Of a stretch of DNA of 63,481 nt, positions 41,252-49,161 are shown piece after piece (position 1 is the first letter of the stretch; each line of letters opens with the position of its first letter). The position numbers and the translations under genes are program-made. The stretch is from assembly GCA_034189165.1 (NCBI GenBank), contig JAXHVN010000031.1:1-63481 (forward strand), in the 5' to 3' direction. The DNA comes from JAASSS01 sp021767745. Its GTDB lineage: Bacteria; Pseudomonadota; Gammaproteobacteria; UBA5335. The notes below the pieces were generated by a model. It worked only from the letters and a program-made list of their open reading frames with translations, did not search any database and was not told where the DNA came from.

Positions 41252-42286
41252 TCACGAGGCGGCCGGGCGGCCGGCCGGTGTCGGCAGCAGCACGGCGGCG
41301 CCGTGCAGACGACCGGTTCGCAGATCCTCCAGCGCCTGATTCGCAGCGGCAAGCGGATAGCAGGTCACGGTGCTTCTCACCGGCACCTGCGAGGCCAGCG
41401 CCAGAAACGCCTCGCCATCGCGCCGCGTGAGATTCGCCACCGAGCGCAGCTGGCGCTCCTGCCAGAGCAGGCGGTAGGGAAAGGCCGGGATCTCGCTCAT
41501 GTGGATGCCGGCGCAGACCACGGCGCCGCCGGGGCGCACGGCTGCCAGCGCCGCCGGCACGAGCGCGCCGACCGGCGCGAAGAGGATGGCCGCATCCAGC
41601 GGCTGCGGCGGCGCCTGCGTGCTGTCGCCCGCCCAGCAGGCACCGAGCTCGCGGGCGAAGGCCTGCGCCGATGCATCGCCGGGGCGGGTAAAGGCGTAGA
41701 TCTGCCGGCCCTGCCAGCGCGCGAGTTGGGTCAGCAGGTGGGCGGCGGCGCCGAAGCCATAGAAGCCGAGCCGCTGCGCCACGCCGGCCAGGCGCAGCGC
41801 CCGATAACCGATCAGCCCGGCGCACAGCAGCGGCGCCGCATGGGCGGCATCCGGCCCCTCCGGCAGGACGAAGCAGTAGCGGGCGTCGGCCACCAGGTAG
41901 TCGGCGTAGCCGCCCGGCAGGGTGTAGCCGGTGAAGCGCGCGGCGGGACAGAGATTCTCCGCATCGGCCCGGCAATAGGCGCAGGTGCCACAGGTCCAGC
42001 CGAGCCAGGGCACCCCCACCCGCTGACCCACCGCGAGCGTCACTCCCTCGCCCACGGCATCGATCAGGCCTACGACTTCGTGTCCCGGCACCAGCGGCAG
42101 CGCGGGATCGGGCAGGTCCCCGTCGATGACGTGCAGATCGGTGCGGCAGACGGCGCAGGCCAGCACCCGCAGGCGAACCTGGCCGGGTGCCGGCACCGGG
42201 ATCGGCAGATGTTGCAGGCTAAGCGGGCGGCGCGGCGCCGTCAGCACCATCGCCTGCATGCCGTGGGGGCGGCCGGTACCGCTCAT
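41252..42286 (-). CDS. Zinc-binding alcohol dehydrogenase family protein
   Basis: This is a 344-residue medium-chain dehydrogenase. The start at 42286 is set by an AAGGAGA ribosome site right before the ATG. Catalytic zinc ligands appear as CAVCRTDLHV and PGHEVVG, and the structural zinc loop as CGTCAYCRADAENLC (four Cys). The cofactor fold follows with GFYGFGAAAH. The sequence resembles the subfamily described as zinc-binding alcohol dehydrogenase family 2. The substrate is unknown. It converges on glk and follows hsp20 on the same strand. Confidence 0.9.
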   Translation of the reverse strand: MSGTGRPHGMQAMVLTAPRRPLSLQHLPIPVPAPGQVRLRVLACAVCRTDLHVIDGDLPDPALPLVPGHEVVGLIDAVGEGVTLAVGQRVGVPWLGWTCGTCAYCRADAENLCPAARFTGYTLPGGYADYLVADARYCFVLPEGPDAAHAAPLLCAGLIGYRALRLAGVAQRLGFYGFGAAAHLLTQLARWQGRQIYAFTRPGDASAQAFARELGACWAGDSTQAPPQPLDAAILFAPVGALVPAALAAVRPGGAVVCAGIHMSEIPAFPYRLLWQERQLRSVANLTRRDGEAFLALASQVPVRSTVTCYPLAAANQALEDLRTGRLHGAAVLLPTPAGRPAAS

Positions 42287-42390
42287 CGTCTCCTTCCGGC
42301 TCGGCGCAGCCGCTCGCCGGCCCCGCCGGCCGATGCGAGGGCCGGCCGCGGCAGGCGGGCCGGCGTGGCCGGCGCCGCCCCGCCGATGGC

Positions 42391-42966
42391 TCAGCCTCCC
42401 GCGCGCTCGCCAGCGGCGCCTTCACCCGACGGCGGCGGCGAGTCGGCCTGACCGAGGTTCAGACGCCGGGGCCGGGCGGCCTCGACCTTGGGCAGCGTGA
42501 TCTCCAGCACGCCGTGCTCGCAGCGGGCACTCGCCCGGTCCGGATCGACCGGCACGGGCAGTTCGATGCGCCGGTGGATCTCGCTGTGAGAGATCTCCGA
42601 GCGCAGGTAGTTCTCCTGCGACTCGCGAGCCTCCTCCCGGTGCTGCCCGCGGATGGTCACCACCTCACGGGTCACGTCCACATCGAGATCCTGCGGCTCG
42701 ATGCCGGGCACCTCGGCCCGCACGATCAAGGTGTCGTCCCGCTCGATCACATCCACCGGCCGCAATGCCTCGCTGAAGGCGGGCATCAGCCGTGACATGC
42801 CGCGCCAGGGCAGCATGCTGCGCGGCAGCAGGCTTTCCATGTCGCGCTCGAATTCGGCGAGCGGCGAGAACCAGGCCGGCCGCCGTTCGCGCACCAGCGC
42901 CCGCTCGCGTCCATCGCGCTCCCCAGCCGGACGCGAGAGCTGAATGTCGGTGTCCTTCTCTGCCAT
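42391..42966 (-). CDS. Hsp20 family small heat-shock protein
   Basis: This is an alpha-crystallin-type holdase chaperone of 191 residues. The start at 42966 (MAEKDTDIQL) has a perfect AGGAGG six bases upstream, favouring it over the Met six codons earlier. The alpha-crystallin domain covers about 70-165: RPVDVIERDDTLIVRAEVPG, VTIRGQHREE, and the C-terminal GVLEITLPKVEAARPRRLNL that includes the I/V-x-I/V-like tail. A sigma-32-like promoter lies about 75-100 bases upstream. Confidence 0.94.
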   Translation of the reverse strand: MAEKDTDIQLSRPAGERDGRERALVRERRPAWFSPLAEFERDMESLLPRSMLPWRGMSRLMPAFSEALRPVDVIERDDTLIVRAEVPGIEPQDLDVDVTREVVTIRGQHREEARESQENYLRSEISHSEIHRRIELPVPVDPDRASARCEHGVLEITLPKVEAARPRRLNLGQADSPPPSGEGAAGERAGG

Positions 42967-43038
42967 CTGGAACCTCCTTTGCACTACGTGAGACGGGTAA
43001 TGCCCCGGCGGCGCCGGGCCAGGTTTCCACCTGTGTCG

Positions 43039-43064
43039 GTAGGGCTCGCCGGGCCAGTTTCAAG
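43039..43064 (-). promoter_or_regulatory. Sigma-32 (heat-shock)-like promoter of hsp20
   Basis: On the minus strand, CTTGAA (43064-43059) is followed after 14 bases by CCCTAC (43044-43039), close to the sigma-32 consensus CTTGAA-N13-15-CCCCAT. The predicted start near 43031 leaves a leader of about 65 bases. It is in the right place for the Hsp20 gene. Confidence 0.6.
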
Positions 43065-43182
43065 GGCACCGGCGCTCGGCATCTTGATGTCGGTCAACCC
43101 CGCGCGCACGGACGCCGTCCGGCGCTTGACAGGGCGTGCCACCATGGCCAGCGTGAGAGGCCGCAGCTGTCGGACCGGCCCT

Positions 43183-45864
43183 ATGACGACGCGCAATCTG
43201 GACTATTTCTTCCATCCCCGCTCGGTCGCCATCATCGGCGCCAGCCGCGATCCGCGCTCGGTCGGCGGCGTGGTGACGCACAACCTCCAGACCGGCGGCT
43301 ACACCGGGCGCCTGATGCGGGTGAACCAGCGTCTGGCGACCGTGCCGGCGCAGGATGTCTACCGCGGCATCGACGAACTGCCCGAGGCGCCGGAACTGGC
43401 GGTGGTGGTGGTGCCGGCGCCGGACGTGCCGGGCATCCTCAGCCAGCTCGGCGCCCGCGGGACGCGGGCGGCGGTGGTGCTGTCAGCCGGCTTCGGCGAA
43501 CTGCAGGATCAGGCCGGCAGCGAACTGCAGGCCGAGGCGCTGCGGGCCGCCCAACCGCATCTGCTGCGCATCATCGGCCCGAACTGCCTGGGCGTGGTGG
43601 TGCCCGGCGTGGGGCTGAACGCCAGCTTCGTGCACCGCATGGCGCTGCCCGGCAAACTGGCCTTCATCTCGCAGTCCGGCGCCATCATGACGGCGGTGAT
43701 CGACTGGGCGAACGGGCGGCGCATCGGCTTCTCGCACCTGATCTCGCTCGGCGCGATGAGCGATGTCGACTTCGGCGACCTGCTGGACTATCTGGCACAG
43801 GACCACGACACCAGCGCCGTGCTGATGTACGTCGAGTCCATCCGCCACGCGCGCAAGTTCATGTCCGCCGCCCGCACGGCCGCGCGCATCAAGCCGGTGA
43901 TCGTGGTCAAGGGCGGGCGCAACACGCATGCGGCGCAGGCCGTGGCCTCGCACACGGGCAATCTCGCCGGCGCCGATGCCGTCTACGATGCCGCCTTCCG
44001 CCGCGCCGGCATGCTGCGCGTGGATTCGCTCACCGAACTGTTCGACGCCGTGGAGACGCTCGCCCACAGCCCGCGCATTTTCGGCGATCGGCTGGCGCTG
44101 CTGACCAACGGCGGCGGCATCGGCGTGCTGGCGGTGGACGACCTGGTGCGCGTGGGCGGGCAGCCGGCGCCGCTGGAGCCGGCGACCCGCCAGGCCCTGG
44201 CCGAACGGCTGACGCCGTTGTGCACGGTCGACAACCCGGTGGACATCCTCGGCGATGCGCCGCCGGCGCGCTACCGGGCGGCCATGGAGGTGCTGATCAA
44301 GGCGCGCGAGGTGGACGCGGTGGCCGTGTTCAACTGCCCGATCGCGGTCACGACCGGCCTGGATGCGGCCCAGGCGGTGATCGATGCCATCGGCAACAGC
44401 CGCCGGCCGGTGCTGACCAACTGGCTCGGCATCGACGCCGCCGGGCCGGCGCGGCGCCTGTTCGCCGAGCATCACATCCCGACCTACGAGACGCCCGACC
44501 AGCTGGTGCGGGCGTTCGTGCACATGGTCAATTTCCGCCGCAACCAGCGCCTGCTGCTGGAGACGCCGGCCTCGCTGCCCGAGCACTTCCTGCCGGCCGC
44601 GGCGCCAGCCCGCCGGCTGCTGCGGGAGGCGCTGGAGGCTGGCGGCGCCTGGCTCGACCCGACCGCCACCGCAGCGCTGCTCGGCCACTATCAGATCCCG
44701 TGCGTGGAGACGCTGCCGGCCACCGACGCCGAGGCCGCGGCGCGGCAGGCCGAACGGCTGCCGGCACCCTATGCGCTGAAGATCGTCTCGCCGGACATCG
44801 TCCACAAGAGCGCCGTGGGTGGCGCGGCACTGAACCTGCAGACCCCGGCCGCGGTACGCGAGGCGGCCGAGGCCATGCACCAGCGGCTGACGGCGAAGAT
44901 GCCCACGGCGCGGCTGAGCGGCTTCATCGTCCAGCCCATGGTGCGCCGGGCGCACGCACACGAGCTCATCTGCGGCGTCAGTCACGATCCCACCTTCGGC
45001 CCGGTGGTCCTGTTCGGCCAGGGCGGCACCACGGTGGAGCTGGTCAAGGACACCGCCTTCGAGCTGCCGCCGCTGAACATGACCCTCGCCTGCTCGCTGA
45101 TCGATCGCACCCGCGTCAGCCAGCTGCTGGACGGCGCCCCCGGCCTGCCACGCACCCACCGCGACGCCATCGCGCTGACGCTGATCAAGCTCGCCCAACT
45201 GGTCGCCGACCAGGACGTGGTGCAGGAGATCGAGATCAACCCGCTGCTGGCGGACGAGCGCGGCGTGCTGGCGCTGGATGCGCGCGTGCGCATCGGCCCA
45301 CCGGCGCCGGGCACCCGCTTCGCCATCCGCCCCTATCCACAGGAGCTCGAGCGGCCGTTCAAGCTCGGCGACGGCCAGGAGATGCTGCTGCGGCCGATCC
45401 AGCCGGAGGACGAGCCGGCGCTGGTGCGGCTGTTCGAGTCGCTCACCGACGAGGAACGCTACATGCGCTTCTTTTCGCCGATGCCGAAGTTCCCGCATCA
45501 GCTCGCCGCGCGCATGTCGCAGATCGACTACGACCGGGAGATGGCGCTGGTGATCGCCGAGCGCAAGCCGCCCGGGCAGGCGGAGATCGTCGGTGGCGCC
45601 CGCATCGCCGGCGACCCCAACAACGAACGCGCCGAATTCGGCATCTCCGTGCGCCACGATTACGCCGGCCAGGGCCTCGGCACCCGGCTGATGCGCGCGA
45701 TCATCGACTACACCCGCAGTCGGGACTATCGCGAGATCTATGGCGAGATCCTGGCGCAGAACCGGCCGATGCTGCGCATCTGCCGGGACTTGGGCTTCAC
45801 GATCAGAACCTCCCCCGAGGGCGCATCGATCATGCGTGCCACCCTCATGCTCGAGGCCGCATAA
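43183..45864 (+). CDS. PatZ-like NDP-forming acyl-CoA synthetase fused to a GNAT acetyltransferase
   Basis: Members of this family acetylate lysines of enzymes such as acetyl-CoA synthetase. The start taken, MTTRNLDYFFHPRSVAIIGA at 43183, gives 893 residues; upstream starts lack support. Order: CoA-binding domain (about 8-130), succinyl-CoA-ligase-like domains (about 140-460), ATP-grasp (about 490-700), and GNAT (about 725-890: MLLRPIQPEDEPALVRLFES, YAGQGLGTRLMRAI). The motif SHTGNLAG puts a His at residue 257, where NDP-forming acyl-CoA synthetases have their phospho-His; as I recall E. coli PatZ has lost it. The synthetase half may therefore be active. Confidence 0.88.
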   Translation: MTTRNLDYFFHPRSVAIIGASRDPRSVGGVVTHNLQTGGYTGRLMRVNQRLATVPAQDVYRGIDELPEAPELAVVVVPAPDVPGILSQLGARGTRAAVVLSAGFGELQDQAGSELQAEALRAAQPHLLRIIGPNCLGVVVPGVGLNASFVHRMALPGKLAFISQSGAIMTAVIDWANGRRIGFSHLISLGAMSDVDFGDLLDYLAQDHDTSAVLMYVESIRHARKFMSAARTAARIKPVIVVKGGRNTHAAQAVASHTGNLAGADAVYDAAFRRAGMLRVDSLTELFDAVETLAHSPRIFGDRLALLTNGGGIGVLAVDDLVRVGGQPAPLEPATRQALAERLTPLCTVDNPVDILGDAPPARYRAAMEVLIKAREVDAVAVFNCPIAVTTGLDAAQAVIDAIGNSRRPVLTNWLGIDAAGPARRLFAEHHIPTYETPDQLVRAFVHMVNFRRNQRLLLETPASLPEHFLPAAAPARRLLREALEAGGAWLDPTATAALLGHYQIPCVETLPATDAEAAARQAERLPAPYALKIVSPDIVHKSAVGGAALNLQTPAAVREAAEAMHQRLTAKMPTARLSGFIVQPMVRRAHAHELICGVSHDPTFGPVVLFGQGGTTVELVKDTAFELPPLNMTLACSLIDRTRVSQLLDGAPGLPRTHRDAIALTLIKLAQLVADQDVVQEIEINPLLADERGVLALDARVRIGPPAPGTRFAIRPYPQELERPFKLGDGQEMLLRPIQPEDEPALVRLFESLTDEERYMRFFSPMPKFPHQLAARMSQIDYDREMALVIAERKPPGQAEIVGGARIAGDPNNERAEFGISVRHDYAGQGLGTRLMRAIIDYTRSRDYREIYGEILAQNRPMLRICRDLGFTIRTSPEGASIMRATLMLEAA

Positions 45865-45916
45865 GGCCGGGGCTGCCGACGGTGCAGCCGCCGCCCGATC
45901 GGCCGATCTGACAGGC

Positions 45917-47968
45917 ATGGTCACGCCTGATCCGCAACACGCCCCGCCTTCCAGGCGCGCCGAGAGCGCCGGGATGCTCGGCAGCTGTCCGCCCGGCCCG
46001 CTGCACATCGAGGCGGGGCGCTTCCTCGACACCAGTGGCCGGGAGGTGCTGCTGCGCGGCGTGAACCTCGGCGGCGACTGCAAGCTGCCCTACCCGAACG
46101 GCGGCACCCATGTGCCGAGCCGCTTCACCGATCACCGCAGCGTCAGCTTCATCGGCCGCCCGTTCCCGCTCGGCGAGGCGGACGAGCATTTCGGCCGCCT
46201 GCGGCACTGGGGCTTCAACTGCCTGCGCCTGCTGACGAGCTGGGAAGCGATCGAGCATGCCGGCCCGGGCCAGTACGACACCGCCTATCTCGACTACTTC
46301 ACGGAGCTGTGCGCACGGGCCGGGCACTTCGGCCTGTACGTCTACGTCGACTTCCACCAGGACGTCTGGAGCCGGCTGACGGGCGGCGACGGCGCACCGG
46401 GCTGGACGCTGGCGGCGGTCGGGCTCGACCATACCCGGCTGGCCGCCGCCGGCGCCGCCTTCGTCATGCAGCACGAGTACGACTACGCCGATCCACGCCC
46501 GCGCCAGCCGGACAACTACCCGCAGATGAGCTGGCCGAGCAACTACGGCCTGGCGGCCAACGGCATCCTCTGGACGCTGTTCTTCGGCGGCCGCGACTTC
46601 GCCCCGCAGTTCACGATCGAGGGGCGCAACGTGCAGGACTACCTGCAGCAGCACTTCTTCGGCGCCCAGGCGGCACTGGCCGGACGGCTCGCCGGCCTGG
46701 GGCACGTCATCGGCTTCGACCTGCTGAACGAGCCCAACGCCGGCTGGATCGGTCGGCCGCTCTCGCATCGCCACACCGCCGCGACGGCCGAGGATCCGCG
46801 CCCGGTGCTGCCCGGCCCGGCCTGGTCACCGCTCGACTGCCTGGCGGCCGGCAGCGGTCTGCCGCGCGCAGTACCGATGATGGCCATCTCGGTGCTGCGC
46901 CGCGGCGTGGTGACTACCGGCACCCGGCAGATGAATCCCGAAGGCGTCTCGATCTGGCGCGATGGCGCCGCCGATCCCTTCGCCGCCGCCGGCGCCTGGC
47001 GGCGCAACGGCGCCGAGGCCGAGGCGCTGCAGGAGGATTACTTCCGCCAGCGCCACGGCCGGCAGGTGGACTTCACCGAGGATTACCTCGCCCCCTTCTA
47101 CGCAGCAGGCGCAGCCAATCTGCGCCGCCACAATCCGGACTGGCTGATCTTCGCCGAGCCGGACCTGCTGGCCGGCGATCCGGCACGGGCCTTCCCCAGG
47201 CACCTGCCGGCCGCGACGGTCAACGCCGGGCACTGCTACGACATCACCACCCTGCTGCTCAAGCGCCACCTGTACCCGCTGGGCGTCGACCTGGAACGTG
47301 GCCGGCTGCTGGCGGGGCGGCAGGCGCACCTGGCGAACTATCGCGAGCGGCTGCAGGAGATCGTCGCGGCCGGTCGGCCGGCGGGCTGCGCGACCCTGAT
47401 CGGCGAGTTCGGCCTGCCCTTCGATCTCGCCGGTGGGCGCGCCTATCGCGACGATGCCCGCCACCCGGGCGATGCCCGCGTGTGGCGGCGGCACGTGCGC
47501 GCGCTGGAGATCTGTTACGAGGCGCTCGATGACCTGCTGCTCAGCGCCACGCAGTGGAACTACACGGCCAGCAACCGCAACGATCCGGCGATCGGCGACG
47601 GCTGGAATCAGGAGGATCTGAGCATCTTCTCACGCGACCAGCAGCACGATCCGACCGACCCGGACAGTGGCGGCCGCGCCGTGGACGGCTTCGTGCGGCC
47701 CTACCCGCGCGCCGTGCAGGGCCGGCTCGCCGGCATGCACTTCGACCGGCGACGGGGCGAGTTCACGCTCGCCTTCGACGCCGATCCGGCGCTGCCCGCG
47801 CCGAGCGAGATCCACGTGCCGGCCCGGCACTTTCCCCACGGCTATTCGCTGGAGGCACCGGGACAGGAAGCGCTGCGCGCCGACGGTCAGTGCCTGCAGC
47901 TGCGCGCGCTGCAGGCCGGCCGACTGCAGGTGGTGCTGCGCCGCCGGCCCCGGGGCCGGGCCGGCTAG
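45917..47968 (+). CDS. GH5 family glycosidase, fungal glucosylceramidase/sterylglucosidase-like
   Basis: This is a 683-residue retaining glycoside hydrolase. The opening RFLDTSGREVLLRGVNLGGD and the (beta/alpha)8 barrel are GH5-like. The probable acid/base is E272 in FDLLNEPNAGW and the probable nucleophile E497 in TLIGEFGLPFD. A long insertion lies between them (about 285-395), and NYTASNRNDP then WNQEDLSIFSRD near 560 resembles fungal EGCrP/Sgl1-type enzymes of the GH5_12 group. A C-terminal beta-domain follows. No signal peptide is seen. The start could also be 45974. The stop shares CTAG with the opposing gene. Confidence 0.8.
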   Translation: MVTPDPQHAPPSRRAESAGMLGSCPPGPLHIEAGRFLDTSGREVLLRGVNLGGDCKLPYPNGGTHVPSRFTDHRSVSFIGRPFPLGEADEHFGRLRHWGFNCLRLLTSWEAIEHAGPGQYDTAYLDYFTELCARAGHFGLYVYVDFHQDVWSRLTGGDGAPGWTLAAVGLDHTRLAAAGAAFVMQHEYDYADPRPRQPDNYPQMSWPSNYGLAANGILWTLFFGGRDFAPQFTIEGRNVQDYLQQHFFGAQAALAGRLAGLGHVIGFDLLNEPNAGWIGRPLSHRHTAATAEDPRPVLPGPAWSPLDCLAAGSGLPRAVPMMAISVLRRGVVTTGTRQMNPEGVSIWRDGAADPFAAAGAWRRNGAEAEALQEDYFRQRHGRQVDFTEDYLAPFYAAGAANLRRHNPDWLIFAEPDLLAGDPARAFPRHLPAATVNAGHCYDITTLLLKRHLYPLGVDLERGRLLAGRQAHLANYRERLQEIVAAGRPAGCATLIGEFGLPFDLAGGRAYRDDARHPGDARVWRRHVRALEICYEALDDLLLSATQWNYTASNRNDPAIGDGWNQEDLSIFSRDQQHDPTDPDSGGRAVDGFVRPYPRAVQGRLAGMHFDRRRGEFTLAFDADPALPAPSEIHVPARHFPHGYSLEAPGQEALRADGQCLQLRALQAGRLQVVLRRRPRGRAG

Positions 47969-48249
47969 AGCACGTCCTGCCAGTCGCGGTGGCGCGCGAG
48001 CTGCGCCTTGACGAAGCTGCAGACCGGCACGATGCGCCGACCCTCCCGCCGGGCATCGGCCACGCTCCGGGCCACCAGCGCCTCGCCGACCTGCCGGCCG
48101 CGCAGCGCTGGCGCCACGAAGGTGTGGTCGATCACCATCGTGCTGGCGTCAGCCAGCCGATAGGTCATCTCCACCTCGTGGCCGTCGATGCAGGCGTGGT
48201 AGCGCCCGCCCTCGCCCTGCTCCTCGCGCTCGATCGGGAACTCGGCCAT
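47965..48249 (-). CDS. Small GNAT-family N-acetyltransferase (YjdJ-like)
   Basis: This 94-residue protein is a minimal GNAT fold of the single-domain YjdJ/Acetyltransf_CG type. The acetyl-CoA-binding region APALRGRQVGEALVARSVAD and the closing VPVCSFVKAQLARHRDWQDV are characteristic. The start is 48249 (MAEFPIEREEQGEGG). It lies 98 bases downstream of upp on the same strand; its stop overlaps the GH5 stop through CTAG. The substrate is unknown. Confidence 0.88.
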   Translation of the reverse strand: MAEFPIEREEQGEGGRYHACIDGHEVEMTYRLADASTMVIDHTFVAPALRGRQVGEALVARSVADARREGRRIVPVCSFVKAQLARHRDWQDVL

Positions 48250-48347
48250 ATCCGCTCCTGAGGTAGTGGCCCGGGTCGGCGTGGCTGCCGGGCGATGGCT
48301 TTTGGCCCCGGATCGGCGGCGCCCGGCGCGGCGGTCCTCCGCGGCCG

Positions 48348-48977
48348 CTAGCGGGTACCGTACATGCGATCGCCGGCATCGCCGAGGCCCGGGACGATGT
48401 AGGCATGCTCGTCCAGCCCCTCGTCGATGGCAGCGGTGTAGATCGGCACTTCCGGGTGTGCAGCCTGCAACGCGGCGACGCCCTCCGGTGCGGCCAGCAG
48501 GCACAGGAAACGCAGCGGCCCGGCGCCGCGGGCCTTCAGGCGGTCGATGGCGGCGATGGCCGAATGGCCGGTGGCGAGCATGGGATCGACCACGATGGCC
48601 AGCCGCTGGTCGATGTCCTGTGGCAGCTTGGCGTAGTACTCCACCGCCGCCAGCGTCCGCGGATCCCGATACAGCCCGACATGGCCGACCCGCGCGGCCG
48701 GCAGCAGCTCCAGCATGCCCTCCAGCAGCCCGTTGCCGGCCCGCAGGATGGAGACGAAGCAGAGTTTCTTGCCGGTCAGCATCGGCGCCTGCATCGGGCG
48801 CAGCGGTGTCCGGATCGCGGTCAGCTCCAGCGGCAGGTCGCGGGTGATTTCGTAGGTCAGCAGCTGGGCGATCTCCCGCAGCAGGGCCCGGAACGCCTGG
48901 GTCGGCGTCTCGCGCCGGCGCATGAGGGTGAGCTTGTGCTGGATCAGGGGATGCTCGACGACGGTGACGCGGGACAT
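48348..48977 (-). CDS. upp: Uracil phosphoribosyltransferase
   Basis: Upp converts uracil and PRPP to UMP in pyrimidine salvage. The start at 48977 (MSRVTVVEHPLIQHKLTLMR) has AGGAG 8 bases upstream and gives 209 residues, the normal length; the longer frame is not supported. Motifs are FVSILRAGNGLLEGM, the PRPP loop VVDPMLATGHSAIAAI, and the uracil-site C terminus IVPGLGDAGDRMYGT. Confidence 0.97.
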   Translation of the reverse strand: MSRVTVVEHPLIQHKLTLMRRRETPTQAFRALLREIAQLLTYEITRDLPLELTAIRTPLRPMQAPMLTGKKLCFVSILRAGNGLLEGMLELLPAARVGHVGLYRDPRTLAAVEYYAKLPQDIDQRLAIVVDPMLATGHSAIAAIDRLKARGAGPLRFLCLLAAPEGVAALQAAHPEVPIYTAAIDEGLDEHAYIVPGLGDAGDRMYGTR

Positions 48978-49069
48978 GCGGGCGGCTCCTGAGCGTTCCG
49001 CGCCATGGTGCCCGAGCGGCACGCGCGGTGCCATGCGGCCGCGCCGCGCCGGTCGGCCCGCGGTGTTTT

Positions 49070-49111
49070 CTGACATGGATCAAGAAGCGCCGCGGACCGG
49101 CTCCAGATAAT
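49070..49111 (+). promoter_or_regulatory. FNR/Anr-type box and -10 element of the cco operon
   Basis: CTGACATGGATCAA (49070-49083) matches TTGAT/C-N4-ATCAA with one mismatch. A good -10, GATAAT, lies at 49106-49111, predicting a start near 49118. The box centre (49076.5) is then at -41.5, the classical class II position for FNR-type activators, and the site of oxygen-controlled cbb3 promoters. ccoN starts 44 bases later. Confidence 0.65.
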
Positions 49112-49161
49112 CGGCGCGTGCGCTTCCGCGACCCCGGCGGGAGCCCCTGCCGGAATTCCCT

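Noticed and set aside
43126..43131. TTGACA upstream of the PatZ-like gene as a sigma-70 promoter
   Set aside because: No acceptable -10 box occurs 16-18 bases downstream.
43483..46083. 866-codon minus-strand frame opposite the PatZ-like gene
   Set aside because: The translation is His/Arg/Gln-rich without domain motifs, and the plus strand has an unmistakable synthetase/acetyltransferase.
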